Origin: Chelonoidis abingdonii
Taxonomy: Eukaryota; Chordata; Testudines; Testudinidae
Direction of reading: 5' to 3'
DNA: 64,000 nucleotides
NCBI RefSeq assembly: GCF_003597395.2
Contig: NC_133782.1
Span: forward strand, 6,397,367 to 6,461,366
A model generated the notes under the pieces. The model was not told the origin of the DNA and searched no databases. It saw only the letters and a program-made list of their open reading frames with translations. Position numbers and translations under genes: made by a program. Shown piece after piece: positions 50,201 to 57,500 of this stretch. Every line of letters starts with the position of its first letter. The stretch's first letter is position 1.

Positions 50201-53200
50201 GGTCTCAAGTGGACTATTACAGACCAGCTGCAGGCAGGGTGGGGGGAGTAAGAAAAAAAGAGGGGGAAGTCAGCTGATCCACAGTGGAGTCTCTCCCTCT
50301 CCTCACCCCAAAACAGAGGACTCTTCACTCACCAGTCAGACACAGTCTCTCTCACTCTCCCCCTCAGGGGCGTCAGCAGCCTTTTTGGCGCCCTAGGCGG
50401 CAGAAGGTCCTGCCCCCAAAATGGTGCCCCCAACACAGGTGGCAGAAGGTCCCGCCTCTGAAATACCACCGACGACCGCGGCGGCCGGACATCCAGCTGC
50501 TGTGGTCGGCGCCCCCCAAATGTTAATGTCCTAGGCGACCACCTGTGTTGCCTAATGGGTTGCACCGGCCCTGCTCCCCCCTCCTGTCCCCTTCTTTTCT
50601 GCCATGCTTCACAAGGCAGGGAAGCAGCCAGCCAGGGCTCTCAATGAGAGAGAAGGAGGTAAAAAAAAAAAGAGAAGTGGCTTCTGGATTCTTCAAGAGC
50701 ATCCCAAAAACAAGACTGCAGCAGAAAGAGTATTAGCCCCTGACTGTGTCCCACACCCGCAGCACCTTCCCTTCCACCGATACGAGCACTGAGCACGCTT
50801 GGGAATCTTGTTATCTGCAGTCAGTTCCATTTGTCCATAGACGCAATAGGTAGAGCAGGGGGGCCAACCTGAGCCGAAGAAGGAGCCAGAATTTACCAAT
50901 GTACATTGCCAAAGAACCACAGTAAAACCTCAGCAGCCCCCCATCAGCTCTCCCCCACCCCTGCTCCCAGTGCCTCCCACCCACGGGCAAACCCGCTGAC
51001 CAGCGCCTCCCCCTTCCTCCCCGCACCTTCCGATCAGCTATTTCATGGCCTGCAAGAGGCTCTGGGGGGGAGAGGGAGGAATGAGGGCACGGCAGGCTCA
51101 GGAGAGGGGGCGACAAGGGATGGAGTGGGGGCAAGGCCTGTGGGAGAGCCAGGGGCTCAGCAGTGAGCACCCCCCGACACATTGGAAAGTTGGCGCCTGT
51201 AGCTCCAGACCTGGAGCTGGTGCCTATACAAGGAGCCGCATATTAACTTCTGAAGAGCCGCATATGGCTCCAGAGCCACAGGTTGGCCACCCCTGTTGTA
51301 CAGTAAATTTGACAGATCACAGCTCCTGAACTGTATTAAATCCATTTGCTGTTATCCAGGCAACAAGAAACTCATGCCTGTTGCAAAAAGCAAGTCAAAG
51401 GTGCAACGAAGCCTGGTCTTCATCGCTCCCCAGCTGGGAGCAGGGCTCACCTTCTCCATCCTGATGTAATGTCTGCATCCCAAACAGCAGGTGAAAACAT
51501 CACCTAGTGTAAACTAATCTCTCTCAGCTCCCCCACCTAGCTCTTTCCCTTTCACTCTTACACCAGCGCCTGGTGGCTTTGTTTTATATATGTTCCATCC
51601 CACATGCTCCCAATTCCCCTCATGCATTATTCCCCTCACAGAAACAGCTGCCATCAGTCACGCTCACCTCACACACACCAAGCCAACCCAGACAAACCCT
51701 GTTCAGGATGAGCTGATGCTGCAATGAGCATACCCTAAAGAGCTCCTTAGGACCCACTCACACCAGCAAAGCTCTAGATTTCTTGGCATCCTTTCTGTTC
51801 TAAAGGCTCCTTCCCTGAGCACATTCGGGCTGGCAACAGTGAGGGAGCTGACTGAGCAAAGAGTGGTACAAAATGGGTGGCTTGGTGGTACAGGTTGTCA
51901 CACATTTGACCCAAGTTCTCTTCCTTGCTTCTAAGAGCTAGAAGGATCTGATGGATCATTCAGCATAACAGAGTAGGAGCTCTGCTCATGGGAGGTTAGT
52001 CAAAAGCTGCAGTAAATCCATGGCCCCATATCATGAACATCCCTGTAGAGGACCCAGATGCCACCAAACTGAATTCCCAGAGTAAATTAGATACTGATCT
52101 TGCAAGTAGATCCAGGCAGATGCCCCCTTCTACTTGCACAGATACAATTGCAAATTTGATGCCCAGAATGATGGTTTTAGTCCTTCCCATAATATTTGAG
52201 CTCAGTGTTTTTGACCCTCAAGTGGCACAGGACATGGTGCGTCTTTAAAACATCCCATTACTTGGGATGTTTACAACAAGGCTGGGCAAAGCGGTAGAAA
52301 AATATCTTGTTGAGAACAATCCTGCACTACCCAGGGGATAGACCATTCCTTAAAGGTCAAATTTCTGTGGTGAGCCATTTAAATTATGCAATTCAGCAAA
52401 AAGTCCAGCTGCTGTTTCACTTCCCACTAAAGCAAACCTGGGTTCAGTTCCCAAGACTTGGTCCCTGACCGCTTGAACTCAAAGTATTTCAAAGGCAGCA
52501 AGCTTTTGCTTAGGGAGGGAAGGGGCCATCAAACAGCAATTCTTCCAGCTACAGAGTGTTCTTGGCAACTCCCAGGGCTAAGAAGGTGGTATCTAGCGAC
52601 AAGGCAAGGTGAGGTGTGGGAGACATACAATAACCAGGAGAAGTGGTTGACCCTCATTGTCCTTCTTCATATACTTTGATTACAGGCTCTTTGGGGCACA
52701 CACTGTCTTTTTTGTTTGTTTGTTTGTTTGTTGAGAGTCTAGTGTCTGGCACAATGGGACCTGATGCCATGCTTGGCATTGTAGGGTCTTAGCATAATAC
52801 AAATAAATACCAAGGATAAGGCTGACACTCCAAGGACCCACTGGAGTAGGGTGCCTCCCCTCCTGACCCAACTAACAGATCCTAAAATTAGCTAGTGACA
52901 TGAGTTCTGGATGTTTCATGTTGCTTAAGGAGAGCAAGCTCTCTATTCTCCTCCCAAATACAAATCTTGGAGCTTAATAAACAGCCTGTGCTTCTGGAGG
53001 AAGAGATGAGCAGGAATTTTTCCATTTAAAAACAAAACAATACAGGTGCCTGTGAAGTGATTATCCCCTTCATTTGCAGGCAGGGAAGGAAAGCATTGGC
53101 TCATTCCTAAAGAGTTTTATCAGATACATCAGTGGTTCTCAAACTTTTGTACTGGGGACCCCTTTCACAGAGCAAGCCTCTGAGTGAGACCCCCCCCAAA

Positions 53201-54532
53201 AATTAAAAACACTTTTTTATATATTTAACACCATTATAAATGCTGGAGGCAAAGCAGGGTTTGGGGTGGAGGTTGACAGCTCATGAACCCCCCATGTAAT
53301 AACCTCGTGACCCTGAGGGGTCCCGACCCCCACTTTGAGAATCCCCGAGATACACTGAAGAAGATATAACAGTAAATAGCCCTGCATGTGACTGAATGTG
53401 GTGTCAAAATTGGGGCAGTTCAACACACTGGGTAAAGCGACTGAGGAGCCTATGGTGATGTTTTGGAGGCCACACAAACCAGTAAGGGGTTCTGCCAGCT
53501 CCGGCCTTGTATCCATGAGGGACTTTGTGCTCTGCAACTGTGGCTCAGATCCCAAACCCCAGAAACCAGCCCACCAGCAGAAGGTCTCACCCTGGCTCTC
53601 AGCAGCCCAGTTACTCTTTGCAGGGTGACACCTACACCCTGTTCTCAGAAGAGACTCGGGCACTTTGCCACTTAACTCATTTTTGAAAATGGAACTTTGG
53701 CACTTTTGAAAATTTTACCCATTCTCAAAACTCACTAAAACTGATCCAGCCCAGATCAGAGACGCAGCAACAAAAATGATCAGCTAGAAACATGTACAGA
53801 AGACCAGAGACCTTGTGTTAGCAGCTCAATGTCACAACTCAGACTCCAAGGTTGATAAGGTGTCCTTCTCTCCAAGGGGTATTGAGCAAAACAAGGGCTA
53901 ACGTTTGAAAAGCAAACGACTAATCAATGAAGAGGAAGCTCAAGTCCATTTCCTTCTCAGGTGCCCAGGTCCCAGGAACTGGTTGTTTTATTTAATGAGG
54001 GAAGTTTTTCCCTTCACTGAGGAAGTTTGGAAGGAGAGGACAGTAACAGCCCATGCTAAAAATCCAGGGGTGATTACAAAAAAGAAAGTGATTTTCATAA
54101 AAGACAAGTCAGGAAATACCTTAGAAGAGACAGATTTTGGTCACTTGGAAACCCCAGAAGGAAGAAAAGCTCTGCACAGACATAGTACTTTGAACCCACA
54201 AGAGCTGGAGGATGGGGACACACGCTAGACAGTTTGTAGCCAAAAGTCCACTAATGGCTCTTTTAGCCTCTTATTGCAGCTTCTTTCCATCCTTGTTTCT
54301 CTCTTCTCCCTCCCAACCCCCCTGCAAACTGTATTTGTCACCTGATTAATATTTACAACCACTCATTTACATAGGCACATCAGGTCAGAGTTGAGTGACA
54401 GCAAAAGCTCCCTCCTTCCCCACACCCTCAGCTGAGCTCCCCATACCTCAGCTGCTCTCCTGCAATCATCACCTCTGCCCTGTGATGTCTTTCGGTTGCT
54501 TTATTCTTCAGGCTGTTGCTAATACTCTCCAT
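17133..54532 (-). CDS. DEPTOR-like protein (DEP-DEP-PDZ mTOR-binding regulator), complete nine-exon gene
   Basis: Nine coding exons (54447-54532, 40132-40310, 32849-32972, 27977-28155, 26168-26353, 24146-24286, 23022-23092, 19642-19746, 17133-17258) total 1197 bases, giving 398 codons plus TAA without a frame break. Residues 30-120 form DEP domain 1, 131-217 DEP domain 2 (ending in a five-arginine run at 210-214), 218-320 a Ser/Pro-containing linker, and 321-398 a PDZ domain with the GWGFVV ligand loop. In the family, DEPTOR binds mTOR through the linker and PDZ and inhibits mTORC1 and mTORC2 in the cytosol and at lysosomes; that role is inferred here by homology. Human DEPTOR is 409 residues. 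Divergence (DEP2 near 55-60% identity by eye, from memory) exceeds what I expect between turtle and human orthologues, so a paralogue is likely. A fast-evolving DEPTOR orthologue is the alternative. Family assignment is very secure. Confidence 0.93.
18128..18372. repeat. A/T-rich interspersed repeat with an AGAGCTG end
   Basis: Starts AGAGCTGATTGGGAATTTTCC and is full of AAAATTTT-like tracts. Similar degenerate stretches occur near 12237-12420, 36030-36200, 43880-44115 (ending AATTTTGACCAGCTCTA) and 46440-46600. The opposed ends AGAGCTG and CAGCTCT suggest an old DNA transposon family; the class is uncertain. Confidence 0.4.
18394..18607. promoter_or_regulatory. Cluster of ZNF143/THAP11-like (SBS) motifs, repeat-derived
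   Basis: 18519-18537 on the minus strand reads ACTACAACTCCCATGGTGC, close to the known motif ACTACAANTCCCAGNATGC. 18394-18412 (minus) and 18589-18607 (plus) are weaker matches. The surrounding sequence looks repeat-derived. Binding is untested; the site lies in intron 8. Confidence 0.4.
19642..19746 (-). CDS. Exon 8 of the DEPTOR-like gene (PDZ domain, first half)
   Basis: Exactly 35 codons in phase 0 at both ends, residues 323-357: IVGDAVGWGFVVRGG then PCHIQAVDPGGPAAAAGMK. The GWGF carboxylate-binding loop and the PAAAAGMK helix are conserved with human DEPTOR. The acceptor is TTGTAG and the donor AAG|GTACTG. A solo LTR begins 145 bases upstream of this exon in gene orientation, in intron 7. 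Confidence 0.95.
19891..20755 (+). mobile_element. Solo LTR of an endogenous retrovirus
   Basis: A 5-bp direct repeat CCCGC (19886-19890 and 20756-20760) brackets an 865-bp element that begins CGTCATAAAC and ends CCTTGACT, consistent with decayed TG...CA ends. It has a TATA-like TATATAAG (20273-20280) and an ATTAAAG poly-A-type signal about 60 bases later, as in LTR promoter and R regions. No retroviral coding sequence lies next to it. It reads antisense to the host gene and lies 144 bases from exon 8. I recognise it as a kind of LTR common in turtles. Confidence 0.7.
22325..22445 (+). repeat. SINE or LINE 3'-tail repeat
   Basis: GGGCAGGGACTGTCTCTCAC, then CAGTGCCTTGCACAATGGGG and a tail AATACAAAAAATAATAAAA. 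A related tail (GGCACAATGGGACC ... AATACAAATAAATA) occurs at 52740-52810. This is the usual 3' end of an old retroposon family. Confidence 0.55.
23022..23092 (-). CDS. Exon 7 of the DEPTOR-like gene (linker end)
   Basis: A 71-base exon, too short to stand out as an open frame. It encodes VLKRPVTSEELLSPGAPY and then IKKTLT (residues 299-322), close to human VLKRPVTSEELLTPGAPY. The acceptor is GGCTCTAG, with a weak pyrimidine tract; the donor is ACC|GTAAGT, a strong site. It ends in phase 0, as exon 8 requires. Confidence 0.93.
23093..24145 (-). other. Intron 6
   Basis: The shortest intron (1053 bases). 23340-23520 is A/T-rich and repeat-like. No other structure recognised. Confidence 0.65.
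24146..24286 (-). CDS. Exon 6 of the DEPTOR-like gene (linker carrying the degraded degron site)
   Basis: Encodes residues 252-299. KEIKIVSAVRRSS at 256-268 is conserved with human DEPTOR and anchors the alignment. The next segment is where human DEPTOR has the beta-TrCP degron SSGYFS followed by a Ser-rich run. Here it reads SSNPYFAPTPSLGF (275-288), with a one-residue insertion, loss of the terminal Ser and few serines after it. The acceptor is TGTCTTTCAG and the donor G|GTGAGG. The length is 141 bases. Confidence 0.94.
24287..26167 (-). other. Intron 5
   Basis: More than half is an old CR1 LINE in gene orientation (24575-25545). A poly-T run lies near 25698-25709. Open frames overlapping exon 5 on the opposite strand are its shadow. 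Confidence 0.65.
24575..25545 (-). mobile_element. CR1 LINE fragment
   Basis: The plus strand carries the familiar antisense of a chelonian CR1: AAAAGGGACCACTGTGATCA, GGAGAATCCACCACAACCCT, CTTGAGTCTGTCACTACAAG, GAATTGGACACAATATTCCA, ending near ATCCCTGCAGGATG. About 970 bases of the 3' portion survive, heavily mutated with no open frame. A shorter, more decayed relative lies at 48312-48510. Confidence 0.8.
26168..26353 (-). CDS. Exon 5 of the DEPTOR-like gene (DEP domain 2 end and linker start)
   Basis: Encodes residues 190-252. It starts VSSKHHFFDSNLLYQFR and continues into NFRRRRRLTELLNE, the basic end of DEP2. DSPFCLRK at 232-239 is a linker block also present in human DEPTOR. The acceptor is TTCTCTTTCCAG and the donor G|GTAATC. 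The length is 186 bases. In DEPTOR the basic surface of the tandem DEP module has been linked to phosphatidic-acid binding; the arginine run is kept here. Confidence 0.95.
27146..27264 (-). mobile_element. 119-bp inverted-repeat transposon, copy A (intron 4)
   Basis: The terminal inverted repeats GGGTGACCAGA and TCTGGTCACCC are nearly perfect. The interior (GGAGCCTATATAAGAAAAAG) matches the reverse complement of copy B at 32198-32316, and both copies are exactly 119 bp. No coding capacity. The right end abuts a (GAG)n tract. Confidence 0.8.
27265..27305. repeat. GAG-rich simple repeat
   Basis: Repeated GAG triplets degenerating into GGAAGGAGGAAGG. It gives rise to a Glu-rich open frame that is not a gene. 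Confidence 0.85.
27977..28155 (-). CDS. Exon 4 of the DEPTOR-like gene (DEP domain 2, first part)
   Basis: Encodes residues 130-190, with VKYQRTF at 147-153, IDWLIQEGE at 159-167 and LLEHGIIQH at 181-189. The acceptor is TTCTCTGTGCCAG and the donor G|GTAAGC. At 179 bases with the same phases as exon 2, it is a footprint of the ancestral DEP duplication. It is the most divergent part of the structured protein: by eye about 33 of 59 positions match human DEPTOR. An inverted pair of 119-bp transposons lies in the two flanking introns. Confidence 0.95.
29702..29835. mobile_element. hAT-like non-autonomous element with perfect 8-bp target duplication
   Basis: The ends CAGGGCGGCTCCAG and CTGGAGCCGCTCCTG are inverted repeats. 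The 8-bp direct repeat CCTTCAGA flanks it exactly (29694-29701 and 29836-29843). An 8-bp duplication and CAGGG ends are typical of the hAT superfamily. The interior is G/C-rich and non-coding. Confidence 0.8.
29856..30090. mobile_element. Harbinger-like MITE fragment
   Basis: Starts AGGGCTTGTCTACAATTG, continues with GAGGCGGTAGCTAGGTCCA and CTCAGGGGTGTGGATTTTTC, and ends TAGAGCAGGCCTTA. This belongs to the family whose GCTTGTCTAC-type ends recur at 30620-30850 and 42555-42835. It is old and lacks a complete right arm. Confidence 0.55.
32198..32316 (+). mobile_element. 119-bp inverted-repeat transposon, copy B (intron 3)
   Basis: GGGTGACCAGATGTCCCGAT at the left and TGCTGTCTGGTCACCC at the right form inverted ends. 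The direct repeat ACATTACCAT stands at 32186-32195 and again at 32317-32326, consistent with a target-site duplication. It is opposite in orientation to copy A. Confidence 0.8.
32849..32972 (-). CDS. Exon 3 of the DEPTOR-like gene (DEP domain 1, end)
   Basis: Encodes residues 89-130, beginning VCDEHSDYKDAKLLYRFRKD and ending GQSLYET. The acceptor is TTTTCTTTTCAG. The frame requires the donor AC|GTACGT, because only this keeps phase with exon 4. A second, more consensus-like donor (TAC|GTGAGT) lies four bases further on and would shift the frame. The length is 124 bases. The block YRFRKDDGTFPL is nearly identical to human DEPTOR. Confidence 0.94.
33839..34030 (+). mobile_element. MIR-type CORE-SINE, degenerate
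   Basis: The order of motifs is GGAGTTCAGCTCTCCCACTG, AAGTCACAGCACCTCTC, AGTTTCCCCTACATGTAAAA and GTGCTTTGAGATCCATGATG. It is more diverged than the copy at 38505. Confidence 0.6.
38505..38715 (+). mobile_element. MIR-type CORE-SINE
   Basis: Well preserved: AAGTAGTGTGGCTGAGTG at the tRNA-like end, then TGCCTCAGTTTCCCCATCTG and GACCTCCTTTGTAAAGCA, ending CACTACATAAAAGCTAG. It lies in intron 2. Confidence 0.8.
40132..40310 (-). CDS. Exon 2 of the DEPTOR-like gene (DEP domain 1, first part)
   Basis: Encodes residues 29-89. It starts after a CTAG acceptor and ends at G before GTTTGT. The peptide contains KDRRHHLRTYPNCFVAKEL and the DEP-typical DWL at 59-61, followed by an MQKL helix and IIHH. 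Length is 179 bases, the same as exon 4, with identical start and end phases. Residue 58 is Thr, where human DEPTOR has Ile (ELIDWL). The exon is separated from exon 1 by a 14.1-kb intron. Confidence 0.95.
42555..42835. mobile_element. Harbinger-like MITE with hairpin arms
   Basis: A perfect 14-bp inverted repeat GATCTAAGCTACGT (42573-42586) / ACGTAGCTTAGATC (42618-42631) forms a hairpin. The right end reads GTGTAGACAAGCCCT, a terminus shared with other copies in the window. The left boundary is uncertain. Confidence 0.55.
44233..45227. mobile_element. hAT-like element with an internal 180-bp tandem duplication
   Basis: The ends CAGGGATCGGCAACCT and AGGTTGCCGACCCCTG are inverted repeats with one mismatch. 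Near-identical octamers CTGTACTG (44225-44232) and CTATACTG (45228-45235) flank it, as expected for an 8-bp hAT duplication if two bases (AT) are counted with the element. The interior holds G/C-rich 180-bp tandem units starting at 44286, 44466 and 44646 (the third partial), followed by an A/T-rich part. Long open frames here are by-products. Confidence 0.8.
44286..44760. repeat. 180-bp tandem repeat, two full units and a partial third
   Basis: The unit start GGCTGAG(C/A)(C/T)GCTCAG recurs at exact 180-base spacing at 44286, 44466 and 44646. As 180 is a multiple of three, duplicated open frames of 60-residue periodicity appear on the minus strand; they carry no domain. Confidence 0.85.
48312..48510 (-). 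mobile_element. CR1 LINE fragment (short)
   Basis: CCAGATGGGACCATCATGAT, CTAGTCCAACCTCCTGCATA and GTGATGGAGAATCCGCCATA parallel the start of the CR1 copy at 24575. The rest is lost. Confidence 0.7.
48818..48910. mobile_element. 93-bp MITE with GCTTGTCTAC ends
   Basis: GCTTGTCTAC (48818-48827) and GTAGACAAGC (48901-48910) are perfect 10-bp inverted repeats. The interior is non-coding. Confidence 0.6.
48941..49237. mobile_element. PIF/Harbinger-like MITE with two internal hairpins
   Basis: The ends AGCCATGTCT and AGACATGGT are inverted repeats, with TAA immediately on both sides (48938-48940 and 49238-49240), matching the TWA target preference of PIF/Harbinger. Inside are an 11-bp arm hairpin (CGATGGGAGAG / CTCTCCCATCG, 49029-49052) and a second hairpin around GGGGTGTG / CACACCCC near 49171-49192. 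Confidence 0.75.
49925..50050 (+). mobile_element. MIR-type SINE, partial
   Basis: CTCAGGCAAGTCACTCAGCC then CTGCCTCAGTTTCCCCATCC are the CORE-SINE signature; the 3' part is missing. Confidence 0.6.
50365..50573. mobile_element. hAT-like non-autonomous element
   Basis: The left end CAGGGGCGTCAGCAG and right end TTGCACCGGCCCTG suit a hAT terminus. The octamers CTCCCCCT (50357-50364) and CTCCCCCC (50574-50581) flank it and differ at one base. The interior repeats a GGCAGAAGGTCC module twice. No coding capacity. Confidence 0.7.
50856..51295. mobile_element. hAT-like non-autonomous element with 17-bp ends
   Basis: CAGGGGGGCCAACCTGA at the left mirrors CAGGTTGGCCACCCCTG at the right. The flanking octamers agree at only 5 of 8 positions, so the target duplication has decayed. 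The interior is C/G-rich, then repeats an AGAGCCGCATATGGCTC-like module. Confidence 0.7.
52710..52733. repeat. (TTTG)n microsatellite
   Basis: About five TTTG units between a poly-T run and GAGAGTCTAG. It lies next to a SINE-type tail (52740-52810). Confidence 0.85.
53130..53347. mobile_element. hAT-Charlie-like element with 8-bp target duplication
   Basis: The left end CAGTGGTTCTCAAACTTTTG is the well-known Charlie-type terminus; the right end CTTTGAGAATCCCCG is its decayed inverse. The octamers AGATACAT (53122-53129) and AGATACAC (53348-53355) flank it. It lies in intron 1. Confidence 0.8.
54447..54532 (-). CDS. Exon 1 of the DEPTOR-like gene (start codon, residues 1-29)
   Basis: On the minus strand an ATG at 54532-54530 opens a short exon ending in AEVMIAGEQLR, which matches the human exon-1 end AEVLVTGEQLR. 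The exon stops at AG before a GTATGG donor, in the phase exon 2 needs (AG|G, Arg29). The start has A at -3 and G at +4, a strong Kozak context, and an in-frame TGA lies at 54541-54539, so no longer amino terminus is possible in this exon. The amino-terminal tail is only about 28 residues and lacks the Gly/Ser-rich stretch of the human protein. An additional 5' non-coding exon cannot be excluded. Confidence 0.9.
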
Positions 54533-57500
54533 CCTGGCTCAGGCACACAGCAGAGGTCGAAAGAGCTTAGCAGTGCTTGGTGTGCAAGCATGTGTGTGCA
54601 AACAGCTGCCTCCCAGCTCCAGAGCTCTTTGACAGCTACAGCTGATGTCCCATTTACTTTCCTGCCTTTCTATTTACAGTATGTGTGACTGCCAGAGTCC
54701 ACCGATTAGCACTGCCCAGATCCACTCCTCCTCAGCAGAGCTAGGGCACCTGGTATAGGCTGTTTGCAGCCTCTCTTGGAGAAGATGGGAGGCAGGAAAT
54801 TCAGGAGCTCTCAGGGGACTGTTTCCAAAGGATGATTTCCTCCCTTCTCCCCCTTGACTATGCTCAATCCTGGTTGTGTAACAGGTAGGTGCAGGTACCT
54901 AATGTTTTTCTACTGGAGCATGTCATTTGAAGGTGGAGCCTGCTGCAATCTGATCCTTACTTTGGCTTTCTCCCTTTCCCCCTGCAAACTGCCTTGGGAT
55001 GAAAGAAGCCTTGTGCCATACCTGGGGAAAGCCAGCTGGCTGCTCCAGGAGGCTCAGAGCACTGTTGCTGCCCTTGGCCTGCAGCTGCTTTAATAAACAA
55101 CTCTCAGGTTGAGGAAAAAGGTTTGGTTTTCAATAGGTTGTGGAGTGTGTCTCTCTCCTGAACTCGGGGAAACTGCTCATTAAGGAGCTGGAACAAGCTG
55201 AGCAAAATCAGAGGTGGGGCCTGCACAAGGGTAATTCACAGTTAAGCAGTTTGGGTAGACGGAGTCTCCTTTGACCTGGTCTTCCCTCTTCCATCAGGGT
55301 TGGTGCTCAGAGGGATCCTCACCACTGCTAGAGCAGAGACTCGGGGTGGAGTCACCCACCTATAGGCTTCCAGAGAAGCAGCTCCTGCAAGCCACAGGCA
55401 CCTGCATTTCATAGGGGCTGCACAGGAGTGGTGGAAGGCCCTTACATACACGCACTGGCTTCCCCTGCCAGAACAAGCCCTCAGGCCCCAGGGATTTGGC
55501 ACTATGCAGTGGGTACTTTGTGCCCAGCATACACACCATACAAATTAGAGGCCCCAGCCTGAGAATTAAAAAGGAATGCGAACTCTACAACTCCAGATGC
55601 CAGCAGGGCCTTTGCACTCTGCCGCCGGCGGGGGATGAAGTCAGTTGACTCTCACATGAAATACTGAAGCTGCTTTCCAAAGGCTTAGTGCGGCAGAACC
55701 TGGAGCTGTGTATTTACACACACAGGCAAGCCACCCAAACAGGACAGGGAAAGATCTACCTGCAGGGTGCCCCTGGACCTGGAAACAAGGTGTGTTCTTA
55801 TCTCATGGTAGCTCGTGCTTGGTAACGAGCGTGAGGTACAATCCTAGGGAAGTCAAGGCAGGGTGTAGTTTTCATATGCCTGAGGTGGAAGCAAAGACTC
55901 CAGTGGCAGTCTAGAGTTTACCACGACCTGTTCGCTCATATTAAACCTACAACAGCATGTGATTTTACCTCACATGAGGCAAGAACATCCCCTTTTTTCC
56001 TACCGAAGACGAGGCCAAAGATGCTCTGGCCACGTCTAACTGCAGCCCCGGGGTGCAACTACAGCTCAAGCAGACGTTCCCAAGCTAGCCTTAATCTAGC
56101 TCCGGCCCTGGGACAATGAAACCATGGCAGCGTGCCCTTCAGCGTGAGCTGGCCCTGCTGAAACACTGCTCTGGGGCCTGAACTAGCTAGATTCAAACTA
56201 CTTCAGGTAAGTCTACCTGAGCTGGAATTTCTCCATGATTTCAGTCCAGACAACCCTCAGAGACCACATACTTGGCCCATTCTCTACTACACTTGCTGTA
56301 GGTATTGCAAAGGTCTCCAGCAACTTCAGACTATGCCAAGTCGCATGTGCTCCAAGCTGGAGGCGCACTGCAAAAAGTGAAGGACTGTTGACACAGCATT
56401 CGGAACTGCTCAGTTCCCACTTGTTTTTCATCTTTGAATTTTTTTTCTCCTGAAGTAAAGAGGATGAGATCTGTCTGCGCTGGGGGAGGCCCAGTTGTTC
56501 TCTAGGGATATGAAAAGATCTCATGATTTATCCTTGTGTCTTTGGCCAATATTTCCTCTCCCCCACCTGAGCCTCCCTCACTGGCATGCTGTGCACCAGA
56601 GGTTGCTGCATTTCTGTGCTGTATTTACAATTTATGAAGCACTTTGGGGATCCTTCGGCATGAAAATGTGTATGTAAATATACCATTAAAGGCCCTATAT
56701 TTCACTAACCTCTAGCCCCCACATCCAGGAGGGCTGAGTCTGTATAGATTGTCACAGTGATTTCTGAAGCACTGTGGTAATTTGGGGATAGGCTTAGAAG
56801 TCAGCATGCAGTGTCACTGACTGCTCTGGTCAGAGGCAGCCTGACATGGCATCTCTGCCTTTGTAACTGTGTGCACCTGGCTCTATGTACATCTTGCACC
56901 TCCCATAACAGAGGTTTTCTCTGTAGCCTGGAGGCTGATCTGCCGCATGACTCCAGTAGAGACACAAAGCCTCCAGCCAGCAACGTCTACCCCAACTTAC
57001 TCCAGTTCTTAGATCAAAACATCCCCCCTGGAACTTGTCAGTGCCATTCCTCCGGCAAGTTACAAGGGAACCTGAGGTGCTTCTTTGACCCGGTCACTGG
57101 GCATCTGGTCTCCTCTAGTGATTCCAGTGCCAGGCAGCCTGGGAGTAAAGGACCTGAACTCTGAACCACTGAAATGACAGAGCAATAGCCACCTCACAGA
57201 CCACTGAGCACAGGATTTTATGGTAACCATGTGGTTTCATTGTTGATTCAGCAGTTTGTATTTTTATTGGAAGGTATACAGGAATATAGCCAGAACTGAC
57301 AGAACCATGTGTCAATAGGATCATGGTTACATAGAAATGGTCATAGAAGATCTAAACATAGACCTTATGTCCAAAAACCCATTGTTGTTCCTCGCCCCTA
57401 ATTCTAAAACAGCTCTCAAATCAATAGGGAGCTTTTGAGTTATAATTTGGCAAGTAAGATGTCTCAGGCTGTGGAACTCATCGATTATTCTATTACAAGT

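Larger units (their letters stand above)
40311..54446 (-). other. Intron 1
   Basis: The largest intron (14.1 kb), dense in DNA transposons: 42555-42835, 44233-45227, 48818-48910, 48941-49237, 50365-50573, 50856-51295 and 53130-53347. A SINE (49925-50050), a CR1 fragment (48312-48510) and a (TTTG)n tract (52710-52733) are also present. A 107-codon plus-strand frame at 53905-54228 has no recognisable domain. Confidence 0.65.

Noticed and set aside
50811..51329. Pro/Leu-rich and Gly-rich frames on both strands
   Set aside because: They fall inside the C/G-rich interior of a hAT-like element.
53905..54228. A 107-codon plus-strand frame close to exon 1
   Set aside because: Its composition looks protein-like, but I recognise no domain, see no conserved motif and find no supporting signals; it sits inside intron 1 on the other strand.
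17133..54532. The gene as a processed or decayed pseudogene
   Set aside because: Introns are present, all splice borders are usable and the 398-codon frame is uninterrupted.
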